Source of the DNA: Leptospira stimsonii
GTDB taxonomy: Bacteria; Spirochaetota; Leptospiria; Leptospirales; Leptospiraceae
Assembly (NCBI RefSeq): GCF_003545875.1
Contig: NZ_QHCS01000008.1
Coordinates: 124,001-188,000 of the forward strand
Direction: 5' to 3'
DNA length: 64,000 bases
The stretch's first letter is position 1; every line of letters begins with the position of its first letter. The translations under genes were made by a program, and so were the position numbers. The notes under the pieces were generated by a model. That model was not told the DNA's origin, made no database searches, and saw only the letters and a list, made by a program, of their open reading frames with translations. Below are positions 19,333 to 28,358 of the stretch, one piece after another.

Positions 19333-19781
19333 ATTGTAAACCTCCGGTTTAGTAAGAATTTTTTCGATTTAAAATAGCGAAGTCGTTTCTCGTATTTGAA
19401 CAGATCCACTTCCGTCCTTGAAAATCGTTCCTATTGCGCGATCGAAACCATATCATCGACTCGGTTGAGCTGAGAAGGGAGATCGTTACCACTGTGCAAC
19501 CGGAACTTCACTTCGTTCAAACGAATTTCTTTCGTTAGGCGAAGATTTCGCTCACTTTCCCCAAGCTCTTTCAGTTTCTTTTGAACAAACGTTGAAAATA
19601 ACGAGCGAGTTTTTTCTTTTCCGGAAAGAGGATTGGATTGATCGCGTCCCAAATTCCGAGATCAATGAAAAGACAAAGCGAAACGTTCGTGAAAATCCGT
19701 TCCTTTGAACTCTCTGTTGAATGGAAATCCAATGAGAATTCGGAAATGGACGTCGAACGGAGAAAAAAAGCTGGAAGAATT
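19333..19781. other. Gene-free stretch, possibly decayed coding sequence
   Basis: Roughly 450 bp with only short overlapping open frames (for example minus 19431-19652 and plus 19638-19856) that show no domain and no ribosome binding site. It may be a worn-out gene; I cannot assign it. Confidence 0.3.
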
Positions 19782-20219
19782 TTATTTCTTCTGCCGAATC
19801 GGAATCCAGATCTCTTCTTCCGAATTCGGGTCGTCGTTTCGATCCTTTTCACCTAACAGCTCAAAATGCGGTCTTTGATCTAAAACGAAATCCGAATCGG
19901 GAAACCAAGTGCCAAATATATACTGGAAAACTTTCGGACCATCCTTGGAGGAACCTTTGTAGAAGAAGACGGCGTACAACCCCTCCGGAAGAATTGTGGT
20001 TTCCATTTCGACGGGGACCGAATCAAAATCGGAGACTTCCACACTCGCCCATTTCTCGAACGTTTTGGCGGGGTCAAAATTCTTAAAATAAGAATCTTCG
20101 TAGATCTGCATCGAATAGAATTCGGCTCCAATTCGATTTCGGATTTCACTCTTTCTAACCATAAAATTCTTCCAGAGTTCTTGGGTCTTATTTTCCGAGA
20201 GGGACAAGTGAACTCTCAT
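19782..20219 (-). CDS. GyrI-like small-molecule-binding protein
   Basis: This 145-residue protein lacks a DNA-binding domain and consists of a single GyrI/AraC effector-binding-type domain: FEKWASVEVSDFDSVPVE, ILPEGLYAVFFYKGS, FQYIFGTWFPDSDFVLD and PHFELLGEKDRNDDPNSEEE, ending with IWIPI. Stand-alone members bind or hydrolyse small toxic compounds. The ligand is unknown. It lies upstream of a long non-coding stretch and reads away from the ArsR operon. Confidence 0.75.
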   Translation of the reverse strand: MRVHLSLSENKTQELWKNFMVRKSEIRNRIGAEFYSMQIYEDSYFKNFDPAKTFEKWASVEVSDFDSVPVEMETTILPEGLYAVFFYKGSSKDGPKVFQYIFGTWFPDSDFVLDQRPHFELLGEKDRNDDPNSEEEIWIPIRQKK

Positions 20220-20619
20220 TCCGATAAGTTTTTTTCCGCTAACGTTTCGATACGAAATTGCATTTTTTTAAAATCATTCTCCTACAAAGGATTTCAAGAT
20301 TGAATTTGTAAGAATCCGATTCCCGATTAAAAAACTGAAATCTCCCGTCGATTTCGATCCATTTGCATCGCGATTCTTCTCCTACTTCTTTCTGACAGAA
20401 ACTTTGTGTTTGTAGAAGATCTCAGAGAATCGGTCCGATCAAACTTTAGAAATCAGGAATCCCTTGTAGAAGCTCCTACGAATGAATCCGGTATTTCAGA
20501 AGTTTCGCTTTTTGTAACAGCTCCTACTTTTTTAGATTTCGGGGGATCTTCAAAATCGACCGCGAAAAGACAAAACCTTTAAGGATCGATATCAAAGCCT
20601 AAAAAATATCTAAAAATTT
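20220..20619. repeat. Intergenic stretch with four CTCCTAC repeat fragments
   Basis: CTCCTAC occurs at 20279-20285, 20379-20385, 20473-20479 and 20521-20527. The third copy is part of a near-palindrome GTAGAAGCTCCTAC (20466-20479). These look like pieces of a dispersed short palindrome. No gene is seen. Confidence 0.45.
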
Positions 20620-20686
20620 ATTCAACTAAATAGTTAAATATTTGACAATAAATTCAAATCCTGTTTATTCAACTAAATGGTTGAAT
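20620..20686 (+). promoter_or_regulatory. ArsR operon promoter between two dyad operators
   Basis: A perfect dyad ATTCAAC-6 bp-GTTGAAT (20667-20686) covers the ATG of the ArsR gene. A second, imperfect copy lies at 20620-20639 (ATTCAAC ... GTTAAAT), 47 bp away. Between them TTGACA (20642-20647) and TTTATT (20664-20669) form a plausible promoter. This arrangement suggests tight autoregulation. Confidence 0.65.
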
Positions 20687-21063
20687 TGCTGAAAAAGGAA
20701 GAAAAGCTCGATCGAGTTTTTGCCGCTCTGGCGGATCATACAAGACGTCGAATGCTCGAACGTCTTCGGAAAGGATCTCTAACGATTTCGGAACTCGCGG
20801 AACCATTCTCCATGTCGTTTGCCGGAGTCGCCAAACATATCGACGTCTTGAATAGCGCGGGTTTGGTTCGCAAGGTGAAAGCACAGGAAGACGGAAGAAG
20901 TTTTAGACTCGAGCTTCAAAGTAAGGCAGTATCGGAAGCCTTTGCTTGGCTCACCTATCATCAAGAATTCTGGGCAAACAAGCTGGATCGACTAGAAGCG
21001 TTTATGGAAGAAGAGGAATTAAAAAATGATAAACCCCGTTCTAAAAGTAGAAAAAAAAATTAA
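20677..21063 (+). CDS. ArsR-family transcriptional regulator
   Basis: The 128-residue protein has the winged-helix signature of ArsR regulators coupled to SRPBCC genes: VFAALADHTRRRMLERLRKGSLTISELAEPFSMSFAGVAKHIDVLNSAGLV, with the recognition helix near residue 47. No metal-binding ELCVCDL motif is present, so it probably does not sense arsenic or metals. It heads an operon with two SRPBCC genes, the first overlapping its end by 38 bp, and its own start codon lies in an operator-like dyad. Confidence 0.85.
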   Translation: MVELLKKEEKLDRVFAALADHTRRRMLERLRKGSLTISELAEPFSMSFAGVAKHIDVLNSAGLVRKVKAQEDGRSFRLELQSKAVSEAFAWLTYHQEFWANKLDRLEAFMEEEELKNDKPRSKSRKKN

Positions 21064-21496
21064 CGCGGATCAGACAAGGCTCTTTCGTGCGTGGCTTGAC
21101 ACGGAAAACTTTTCACGATGGTTTTTGAGCGGAGATCCAATCGTTGAATCCGTTACCATAGATCCTCGACCCGGCGGAAAGTTTCGAATCGATATGTCTC
21201 TCAATGGAAAAATATTTCCACACGAAGGAGAATACCAAACGATCGAAGAGCCGACTAAGCTGGTGTTTACCTGGCGTTCTCATGCAACGGGAGGACGGGA
21301 TACTCTGGTCACGGTTACTTTTACCGCGTTGTCGACGACGAGGACCGAAAATTCTTCCGGCGCGAATCAAAGGCCGCAGACACTTGTGACATTGATTCAT
21401 GAACGTCTTGCAAACGAAAAAGAAATTCAATCACACGATTACGGATGGACTCATATTCTCGACGCCTATTCGGAATGGTTCGACGAGAAGGGTTAA
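21026..21496 (+). CDS. SRPBCC (AHSA1-like) domain protein
   Basis: This 156-residue protein has the START/Bet v 1-like fold pattern of the AHSA1 group: VEKKINADQTRLFRAWLDTENFSRWF at the start, DPRPGGKFRIDM, EYQTIEEPTKLVFTW and a final helix with HDYGWTHILDAYSEWF. Such proteins bind hydrophobic ligands in a central cavity; in ArsR-SRPBCC pairs they are likely ligand-handling partners of the regulator. It overlaps the ArsR gene, so translation is probably coupled. Confidence 0.8.
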   Translation: MINPVLKVEKKINADQTRLFRAWLDTENFSRWFLSGDPIVESVTIDPRPGGKFRIDMSLNGKIFPHEGEYQTIEEPTKLVFTWRSHATGGRDTLVTVTFTALSTTRTENSSGANQRPQTLVTLIHERLANEKEIQSHDYGWTHILDAYSEWFDEKG

Positions 21497-21557
21497 GATA
21501 ACGATTTTATCGGCGATGCCGAGAATAAAAATTCAAGGAATGAGGAAGGATAAAAAA

Positions 21558-22028
21558 ATGAACGGGATATATCACAAAATTGGAATACGTTCCGGCGCGG
21601 AGGAAGTGATTCAGGCGTTGACGACTCAAGCAGGTCTTGCGGGATGGTGGACGAAACAAGTCGAAGGACCATTTTCGGGAGGAAAGTCAGAGGCAGGAGA
21701 ATCGATTCGTTTTAGTTTCGGGCATAAGGCCGATATGGAGATGAAAGTAAAAGAACTCGCTCCACAACGCGTTCTCTGGGAATGCACTTCCGGACCGGAA
21801 GATTGGATCGGTTCTCATATCGATTTTAAATTGAACGCAAGCAAGGCTCCGGATGGAGGGGGATTGACGATCATTCATTTTCGACACCAAGACTGGAAGA
21901 AAGAAAGCGAATTCACCGCACATTGTAGTATGAAATGGGCGACTTTCTTACTCAGTTTAAAGAGTCTTGTGGAATTGGGACAAGGTCAGCCTGCTCCGGA
22001 TGATTTGAAAATCGACGACCTGAACTGA
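21558..22028 (+). CDS. SRPBCC domain protein
   Basis: This is a second 156-residue START-like protein: HKIGIRSGAEEVIQALTTQAGLAGWWT, VEGPFSGGKSEAGESIRF, VKELAPQRVLWECT and SMKWATFLLSLKSLVELGQG. The ATG at 21558 has AGGAAGGA just upstream; longer in-frame forms lack a ribosome binding site. It is third in the ArsR operon, 61 bp after the first SRPBCC gene, and probably shares its control. Confidence 0.8.
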   Translation: MNGIYHKIGIRSGAEEVIQALTTQAGLAGWWTKQVEGPFSGGKSEAGESIRFSFGHKADMEMKVKELAPQRVLWECTSGPEDWIGSHIDFKLNASKAPDGGGLTIIHFRHQDWKKESEFTAHCSMKWATFLLSLKSLVELGQGQPAPDDLKIDDLN

Positions 22029-22082
22029 CGAAAAGGAAATTTACGTTAAAGATAAACTAACGTGCTCGGAAAAAACTCAGCG

Positions 22083-22113
22083 CCGTTCGTTTCTTGGGAA
22101 TGGGAACGAACGG
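22083..22113 (+). terminator. Possible terminator after the ArsR-SRPBCC operon
   Basis: CCGTTCGTT pairs with AACGAACGG across a loop of about 13 bases, 55 bp after the last SRPBCC stop. No T-run follows, so the role is uncertain. Confidence 0.35.
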
Positions 22114-22136
22114 ACCTTGTGGCCGGGGGCGACGGT

Positions 22137-22478
22137 CTATTTTAATAACTTCAAACCCGTTTCCAAATCAGAAACGAAGATTACTCTTCCGTTTTGATTA
22201 CTTTCATAGATAAAGTCTCGAAAACTTTTGGAATCATACTGGGAAAAATCTCCTAAAACAATCATTCTCAATTTGTAGTTCGTAATCTTTTGCAGAATTT
22301 CGCCGGCAAATCCAGATTTTAGATCATAGAATTTTTGATGAAAATTCTTTTCCGAAAATACAATCGTTTCCGAAGCGGTGGAAAAAACGGTTTCCAAAAA
22401 GGAATTCGGATCCTCCAAACAAATCTCATCTTCATTAAAAAGTGTGAATGTTTTGTTTCCGATTTTAATTTCCTTCAT
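22137..22478 (-). CDS. DUF4180 protein
   Basis: This 113-residue protein matches the DUF4180 pattern from memory: FYDLKSGFAGEILQKITNYKLRMIVLGDFSQYDSKSFRDFIYESNQNGRVIFVSDLETGL at residues 50-109. The fold is probably alpha/beta and cytosolic; the function is unknown. A single gene on the minus strand, convergent with the ArsR operon. Confidence 0.75.
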   Translation of the reverse strand: MKEIKIGNKTFTLFNEDEICLEDPNSFLETVFSTASETIVFSEKNFHQKFYDLKSGFAGEILQKITNYKLRMIVLGDFSQYDSKSFRDFIYESNQNGRVIFVSDLETGLKLLK

Positions 22479-22747
22479 TGGACATTCCTTCTATTGGATT
22501 TCTAACCATTGATTTGAAATCTTTTCTAAATGCGAATCAATTCGGATGAAATTCGAGTGATGAAGAATTACAAATTTCCTTGAATTGGTGCCTGGCTCTT
22601 GGATTGAATAGAGGGTTTTCTATGTAAAGTCGACAAAAAAATTAAATTCTACTTTCCGTTTTGCCTCAAGGTTTCTTTCAAACGGAACGTCCAAAAGCGG
22701 AATCAAAAAAAAGAAATCATTCCTTCTAATGAATGTTAGCTGATAGT

Positions 22748-23335
22748 TCAATCATCGAGCCCTTTCCCATCCAGAATTCGTTTTATACATTTTTCAACTC
22801 TCGATTCACGAGTTTTAGATTGTTTTGGGGAGGAAAAATGAAGAAGATACGCCCTTTGTCGTCCCGGCGTCAGAGAATCGAAAGCGGATTTTAGGCTAGG
22901 AACATGGTCCAATTGGCGAAGAAATTCTTCCGGGAATTCGAATTCTTTGGTTTTCTTAAACGTTACTTTTAACCCCGCCTTCTCGATTTCGATCGCTTCT
23001 TTGATATAGGCTTTCAAAATCGATTTCGCCTTAACGATTTCCTGAACATCGGTAAATCGAATCTGACGGGCCGCCTGAGTATTTTTCGTTTGCTGGATAA
23101 GAATTTTGTTCGGATCTTTCAATAAGGCTCCTTTGAAAAAAAGAAGCGCACAGTATTCCTTGAAAACGTGTATCAAGACTATATTATTATCTTGGAATGT
23201 ATAACAAGGGGAGCCCCATTTCAATTCTTCAGTCAACTTGGTATCGAGAACGATCTTTCTTAACTTCTCCAATTCGTTTTGCCACGTTTTCGTCTTCTTG
23301 AAGTATAGATCAACTTTAGGATTTGTTCTGCTCAT
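22748..23335 (-). CDS. YdeI/OmdA-like protein with DUF1801 domain
   Basis: The 195-residue protein combines an N-terminal DUF1801-like domain (ELKWGSPCYTFQDNNIVLIHVFKEYCALLFFKGALLKDP) with a C-terminal OmdA-type segment (EFPEEFLRQLDHVPSLKSAFDSLTPGRQRAYLLHFSSPKQSKTRESRVEKCI). This pairing is typical of YdeI family proteins linked to resistance to cationic peptides. The mechanism is unknown. No signal peptide is present. Confidence 0.8.
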   Translation of the reverse strand: MSRTNPKVDLYFKKTKTWQNELEKLRKIVLDTKLTEELKWGSPCYTFQDNNIVLIHVFKEYCALLFFKGALLKDPNKILIQQTKNTQAARQIRFTDVQEIVKAKSILKAYIKEAIEIEKAGLKVTFKKTKEFEFPEEFLRQLDHVPSLKSAFDSLTPGRQRAYLLHFSSPKQSKTRESRVEKCIKRILDGKGLDD

Positions 23336-23533
23336 GAATGGAACCGTTTCCTGTTTTTTATGATTGGATTTGAAATCCGTATTCTTTGAGAGAAACGGAT
23401 AAGAAACAACTTCTTCTTCCGGTTTCTGAGGAAGAATCGAAAACGGTTTGCGACAAGCGGTAAATAAACCTTTGCCAATAGCCTATCTGTATATTAGAAA
23501 GAGTCATTCGAGTATCTTGGACCTCGAAGATTC

Positions 23534-24388
23534 TTAAGTCATGGCGACTAAGAAACATTCTCCGCTTCCTGGAATCAATCCGTCACTTCGGTTTAAAAAA
23601 TAGCGTTCTCGAATCTCCTCGATTGAAACATATTGTGCCTTTCGAAAACCTGCATCCTTTGCTAATTCTAAAATTTCCGTAGGCGTGAAAAAACTGATAA
23701 ACGGGGTCCCCGCCTCGCGTGTTTTTTGAATCGTAAATTCCAATGTCGGTTTATCTTGCGGTTCAAGAAGGTCGATGGGAAGCATATAAGTTGTAGCGAA
23801 ACAAGATCCTGGCGACAAGTTTGCCATTTGTCGCAGAGTGGAAAGATTGGCTTCTCTGGTCAAATACATGGATACGCCAGTCGAGGCGACGATCGAGGGT
23901 TTGTTCGGATCAAATCCGGATTCTACGAGTTTGTCCCACCAAGATTGACCGCCTTCAAAATCAACGGGTACGAATTTTAGATAATCCGGAATCTTCTCGA
24001 ATCCGAGTTCGTTAAGACGTTGTTCTTTCCATTTCTGCGGACCGGGTTGATCTACTTCGAAGACGGTAAGACGTGAAGCGATTTCCGGGCGACGTTGTGC
24101 AAACGTATCAAGACCGGCTCCGAGGATCACATATTGAGCAGTTCCTAATTTTAACTGCTCTTCCACTAAGTCTTCCACGAACCTCGCACGCGCAACAATC
24201 GAAGAACGAATCCGTCTTGTACCTTCGGGATTCATATCCGGGCGATCGCGCCAATTCTGATCACCAACGAGTTTTAGGCCTAGTTCATCCTCTAATACGT
24301 GTGGATTCGAATCAACTTGAACATGAAGTGCACGCCATAAAGCGACTCGAACTGCAGTGTGCTCCGGAGCTATCTCGTTCCTTCCCAT
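23534..24388 (-). CDS. Class I SAM methyltransferase, leucine carboxyl methyltransferase (LCM) type
   Basis: The 284-residue protein follows the LCM/PPM-type methyltransferase pattern: ARFVEDLVEEQLKLGTAQYVILGAGLDTFAQRRPE at about residues 67-101 (motif I with GAGLDT), VFEVDQPGPQKWKEQRL, then VASTGVSMYLTREA (motif IV) and FISFFTPTEILELAKDAGF. In bacteria this family methylates small acids, polyketides or unknown substrates. It stands alone on the minus strand, divergent from the next ArsR gene. Confidence 0.8.
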   Translation of the reverse strand: MGRNEIAPEHTAVRVALWRALHVQVDSNPHVLEDELGLKLVGDQNWRDRPDMNPEGTRRIRSSIVARARFVEDLVEEQLKLGTAQYVILGAGLDTFAQRRPEIASRLTVFEVDQPGPQKWKEQRLNELGFEKIPDYLKFVPVDFEGGQSWWDKLVESGFDPNKPSIVASTGVSMYLTREANLSTLRQMANLSPGSCFATTYMLPIDLLEPQDKPTLEFTIQKTREAGTPFISFFTPTEILELAKDAGFRKAQYVSIEEIRERYFLNRSDGLIPGSGECFLVAMT

Positions 24389-24755
24389 AACGTCTTCCTT
24401 TGTTTTTTTAAAAGTGGTCTTAAGTTAATTCTGTTTTTTAATTTGAAAGTGCAAATCCTTTTTGATTGCCGCTATCGAAGTTTGACCCGAAGTTTTGAAT
24501 CTTACTATTGATCCTGAATTCTGTTCTCATGTAGGAGAGACTTTCTAAAAATAAAGGCCCTTTGAGATACAACTCTGAGCCCATTGAATCGAAGAAGCCG
24601 AAAATCGAACGGAAATCTCCTTCGATGAAAAAGAATCTGAATCTACGAATCGTGAATTTCCTCCCGTTTTCTTCCTTAATTCCCCAATGGAATGTTTTTC
24701 AAAGCGAGTTTATTTAAGTATTGACTTAATTAGGACATTACTTAAATATGAAAAT
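24389..24755. other. Divergent intergenic region before the second ArsR operon
   Basis: About 365 bp without a supported gene. The right end carries the ArsR promoter and operator described separately. GTAGGAGAG at about 24533 is another piece of the GTAGGAG-type repeat. Confidence 0.4.
24712..24749 (+). promoter_or_regulatory. Dyad operator over the second ArsR promoter
   Basis: ATTTAAGTA (24712-24720) is inverted as TACTTAAAT (24739-24747). TTGACT (24721-24726) and an AT-rich -10 region near 24743-24749 lie within the dyad. Binding of the encoded ArsR protein here would block its own promoter. Confidence 0.55.
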
Positions 24756-25085
24756 ATGAATGCTTTTGGAGCGCTGGCGGACGACACAAGAAGGGAAATT
24801 GTGAGATTGGTAGCGAAGAATGGAAATCTTAGTTCGACGGAGATAAGCCGAAGATTTAAGATGAGCGCCCCCGCGATTTCACAACATTTGAAGATCTTGA
24901 AAGAAGCTCAAGTTCTTCAAATGAGGAAGGACGCACAAAAGAGAATCTATAGCCTTAACGATTCAGGAATGAATGAAATGGAAGATTGGTTAAAGGAAAT
25001 TAGAGATCTATGGAATCAACGCTTGGATAAGCTGGAAAAGTATCTTTTAAAAATGAAGAAGGAGAGGTCCCGTGGAAAAAAATAA
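24756..25085 (+). CDS. ArsR-family transcriptional regulator
   Basis: This winged-helix regulator of about 109 residues shows ALADDTRREIVRLVAKNGNLSSTEISRRFKMSAPAISQHLKILKEAQVLQMRKDAQKRIYSL, the ArsR pattern paired with SRPBCC genes, without metal-site cysteines. I chose ATG 24756 (MNAFGALADD), the family-typical start; the longer frame begins inside the operator. It overlaps the next gene by 14 bp. It is a second, sequence-distinct copy of the ArsR-SRPBCC arrangement seen at 20,677. Confidence 0.85.
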   Translation: MNAFGALADDTRREIVRLVAKNGNLSSTEISRRFKMSAPAISQHLKILKEAQVLQMRKDAQKRIYSLNDSGMNEMEDWLKEIRDLWNQRLDKLEKYLLKMKKERSRGKK

Positions 25086-25554
25086 AGCAGAAACAATCAT
25101 AGAAGGCAACAAAGTCATTTACAAGAGATACTTTGACGTGTCCATCGACTTGCTCTTCGAGGCTTGGTCGTCCCAGGAACATCTTTCCGAGTGGTGGGGT
25201 CCTGACGGTTTCACGTTAACGACAAATAGTTTAGATTTTTCCAACGGTGGAATCTGGGACTTCGTCATGCATGGTCCGGATGGGCACGATTATAAAAACA
25301 AAATACAATTCACGGAAATTAAGAAGCCGCACTCTATTTTTTATAAACATCTCGGCGACGGTGAAGGAACGAAGGACGTTGACTTCGAATCAAAGATCCT
25401 CTTTGAAGAAGCCGGAGAAGGATCCAACTTAACGATGGAACAAATCTTCCCAAGCAAAGAAGAGCTTGAAAGAGTGAACCAAAAGTACGGTGCGATTGAA
25501 GGAGGGAAGCAACACATGGAAAATCTCGCTAAGTATTTGAAGAAGATCGCTTAA
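25072..25554 (+). CDS. SRPBCC (AHSA1-like) domain protein
   Basis: The 160-residue protein has a GTG start after GGAGAGG and overlaps the ArsR gene. The START-like pattern is clear: YKRYFDVSIDLLFEAWSSQEHLSEWWGPDGFTLTTNSLDF, GGIWDFVMHGPDG and a C-terminal helix with HMENLAKYLKKI. It probably binds a hydrophobic ligand and works with the regulator before it. Confidence 0.85.
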   Translation: MEKNKAETIIEGNKVIYKRYFDVSIDLLFEAWSSQEHLSEWWGPDGFTLTTNSLDFSNGGIWDFVMHGPDGHDYKNKIQFTEIKKPHSIFYKHLGDGEGTKDVDFESKILFEEAGEGSNLTMEQIFPSKEELERVNQKYGAIEGGKQHMENLAKYLKKIA

Positions 25555-25877
25555 ATACGAGTAATTTGGAGTTAGGAAGACCTTTCGAATTCCTCCCCGA
25601 ACAAAGGATCGACCAAATCAAATTCCTAATCACATACTTACGATGTCTATGTTAGAGAAACCCTCTCTTCAGAGAAACGATCATTCTCCTCGCTTCGTTC
25701 CAGCTGATAACGGGAAACACGATATCTACCGGAACAAAATATTCTGGTAGATATCGGTCTAATAGAATATAAAAGAATAAATATTTAAATAATATTAATT
25801 GACTATATTCTAATATTCTATTTCTCTATACTTCATAAAACATGGGAATCTAGTTATTTCCCAGGAAGGAGAATAGA
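25555..25877. other. Intergenic region with a strong hairpin
   Basis: CGATATCTACC (25720-25730) pairs perfectly with GGTAGATATCG (25746-25756), an 11-bp stem with a 15-base loop, in an otherwise gene-free 320 bp. It lies about 165 bp after the SRPBCC stop and 120 bp before the next gene, so it could be a terminator lacking a T-run or a leader structure. Confidence 0.45.
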
Positions 25878-26288
25878 GTGAAAAAAATTACTTTTATTTT
25901 TGCCCTTTTGATTGCGACCTACGCATTCAATTGCAAAGAAGAAGGGAAAACAACGATCGAGGACTCTAAGACAATTTTAGAGGGAATTTGGGTATTAGAT
26001 AGCGGATGCCAACAAGATCCGACTCCAAATCCGATTGCTTGGTTGGTTATAAGCAATAACAGGAACGTTATTGCTTGTTATAAAGCATCAGGAACCGTTA
26101 CTAAAGGAATCATCATCAAAGGGCAACCAGAAGGAAATTACCGTTTCGATTGGCAACAAGGCCCTCCTTCAACAGCTCAGTATCCTGTCACGCAATGGAA
26201 TCTTCTCGGAGTTACCACTCAAGAAAATACAAGTTGCTATTCAAGAGTAAGAAATCCGGCCAACAATCCGCCGGCCTTTTGTAAATAA
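25878..26288 (+). CDS. Small hypothetical lipoprotein
   Basis: The 136-residue product has a signal peptide with a spirochaete-like lipobox ending in AFNC near residue 19, and a good AGGAAGGAGA ribosome binding site. The mature part has four further cysteines and a beta-rich pattern (GIWVLDSGCQQDP, VIACYKASGTVTKG, NTSCYSRV, PAFCK). I do not recognise the family. It is followed by a terminator. Confidence 0.65.
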   Translation: MKKITFIFALLIATYAFNCKEEGKTTIEDSKTILEGIWVLDSGCQQDPTPNPIAWLVISNNRNVIACYKASGTVTKGIIIKGQPEGNYRFDWQQGPPSTAQYPVTQWNLLGVTTQENTSCYSRVRNPANNPPAFCK

Positions 26289-26306
26289 TTCTTTTTGAAT
26301 TCGAAG

Positions 26307-26355
26307 ATTCTATATCTGGAGAAAAATATTTCCTTCCTTCGGATATAGAATTTTT
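26307..26355 (+). terminator. Intrinsic terminator after the lipoprotein gene
   Basis: ATTCTATATC (26307-26316) pairs with GATATAGAAT (26342-26351), followed by TTTT. The loop is long (25 bases) but the 10-bp stem is perfect. Confidence 0.55.
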
Positions 26356-26585
26356 CATCCGGTGCTGAATAATCGCATCTTAGATATTCAAAGTAAAATG
26401 AATTTATTTATTATAAAAATAATGATCAGCGAATTGCGCCTTTCGTTTCGGAGATAGCAAAAGTTGCTCCTCCTTGCCGACCCTAATTCGTAAATTCCAA
26501 TGTCGGAAATGTGATATATATTCGCTGGTTGAGAGCAATGAGTCGGCTATCTTCTGTTAAATGCCATTTAGTTTATTATCTGTAA

Positions 26586-26866
26586 ATCCTTTCCCATCAC
26601 TACACACTCGATACGAATCTCGTCGAGAACGATATTCGTCCTTTTGTGATCGGAAGGAAAAATTGGCTCTTCTCCGGTTGTCCCAAAGGTGCAACGGCGA
26701 GCGCTGGATTCTATTCCTTAATTCAAAATGCAAAGGTCTCGGAAATCGATCCTTACGCTTTTTTAAGAGATCTTTTTAAATCTTGGGAAAGGGAGCCGAG
26801 AATTCTTTCGTGCAAGGATCTGCCACAAAATGGAAGACACGTGGTTCGTTAGGCGGTTACGTTTAA
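26586..26866 (+). pseudogene. IS66-family transposase (TnpC) C-terminal remnant
   Basis: Translation gives LDTNLVENDIRPFVIGRKNW, then LFSGCPKGATASAGFYSLIQ and IDPYAFLRDLF, the conserved end of IS66 TnpC transposases. The catalytic upstream part is missing: an in-frame stop lies at 26583. The last codons need a frameshift to give the family-like ending LPQ-WKTRGSLGGYV and a TAA at 26864-26866. It marks the outer edge of the cassette array and may have removed the attC site of the last cassette. Confidence 0.8.
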
Positions 26867-26969
26867 AGCTATAGTTTGAATTTTTATGATATAGCATTCG
26901 ATATTTATGTTCATTCTCTTTCCCTTCCCAAAATTCCTCGTTCCATACAGAGTGCATCATTCTATTTCT

Positions 26970-27260
26970 CTAATTTTTAATATCATCTAATTTACTACTT
27001 ATAATAGATCGTATACCAACAAATAATTTTTCATTCATATGTTCTAATTTCGATTTATGCTCAGTCGCTAAGGTAAGAAACACCTCCTGAAGTTGGCTTA
27101 TCAACATTCTATGCATAAATGTGCGAACCATATTATCTTCAATTGAATGAATTTTAGCTAATAATACGTAAATGCCCTCTTGCAGAATACTTTGTATTTT
27201 AGAGAAGGTTACGACGAATCTCCCTAAGGACATCAAAAACTCAGATTTTATATTTTCCAT
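26970..27260 (-). CDS. Hypothetical protein, last (distal) cassette gene
   Basis: This 96-residue, mainly helical protein (FVVTFSKIQSILQEGIYVLLAKIHSIEDNMVRTFMHRML) is not one I recognise. It lies on the outer side of the first attC-like site and has the orientation of the cassette genes, so it is probably the cargo of a cassette whose own attC has been lost. It may be truncated at its C-terminus. Confidence 0.5.
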   Translation of the reverse strand: MENIKSEFLMSLGRFVVTFSKIQSILQEGIYVLLAKIHSIEDNMVRTFMHRMLISQLQEVFLTLATEHKSKLEHMNEKLFVGIRSIISSKLDDIKN

Positions 27261-27306
27261 TATTAATATACGTTTTTGTTCTCAGAAATGTTCCTGCGCT
27301 TATTGC

Positions 27307-27480
27307 ACCTAACGAAATAGGCTTCTTGAGGTTCGCGGTTCTGAAGCGCGCTGAAGAATTGGAACGAGGTTTGAGCGACCTTGGTCGCGTCTCGAAAGCC
27401 GAGTGACAAAGCGAATGTGCCGAAGGTCAAGCAAGAGTTGTGAAGCAATCTCGAAGCGCCGCGAGAAGCCGCGGTTAGAC
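27307..27480 (-). repeat. attC-like site 1
   Basis: Boxes ACCTAAC and GTTAGAC, 174 bp. Inner arms GGCTTCTTG near the left end and CGAGAAGCC near the right. It ends the BrnTA-like cassette at 27497-28044, whose far box GTCTAAC matches. Part of the CGCG hairpin seen in other copies is missing. Confidence 0.8.
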
Positions 27481-27496
27481 GACTTGTGGGGTTGGT

Positions 27497-28089
<593 letters not shown>

Positions 28090-28104
28090 AAATGTAAAAT
28101 TGGG

Positions 28105-28139
<35 letters not shown>

Positions 28140-28170
28140 TTTCATTACAAAGATATTTACCCCGCATTTC

Positions 28171-28343
28171 GTCTAACTACGCAGGTTTCTCGACGTTCGC
28201 GGTTCTGAAGCGCGTGAAGAATTGGAATGAAGTTTGAGCGACCTTGGTCGCGTCTCGCAAACCGAGTGACAAAGCGAATGTGCCGAAGGCCAAGCGAGAG
28301 TTGCGGAGCAATCTCGAAGCGCCGCGAGATGCCGCAGTTAGAC
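28171..28343 (-). repeat. attC-like site 2
   Basis: Boxes GTCTAAC and GTTAGAC, 173 bp. It ends the VapBC cassette at 28359-28985. Inner arms are GGTTTCTCG and CGAGATGCC; the stem needs a G-T pair and has one mismatch. Confidence 0.8.
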
Positions 28344-28358
28344 GAAGTGGCGATTCGT

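Noticed and set aside
19431..19856. Short overlapping frames on both strands
   Set aside because: None shows a domain or a start signal; at most a decayed gene.
26848..26854. GTTAGGC that could be an attC end box at the outer edge of the array
   Set aside because: The bases before it are not an attC body. In a shifted frame they encode the end of the IS66 transposase (RGSLGGYV then stop), so the match is accidental.
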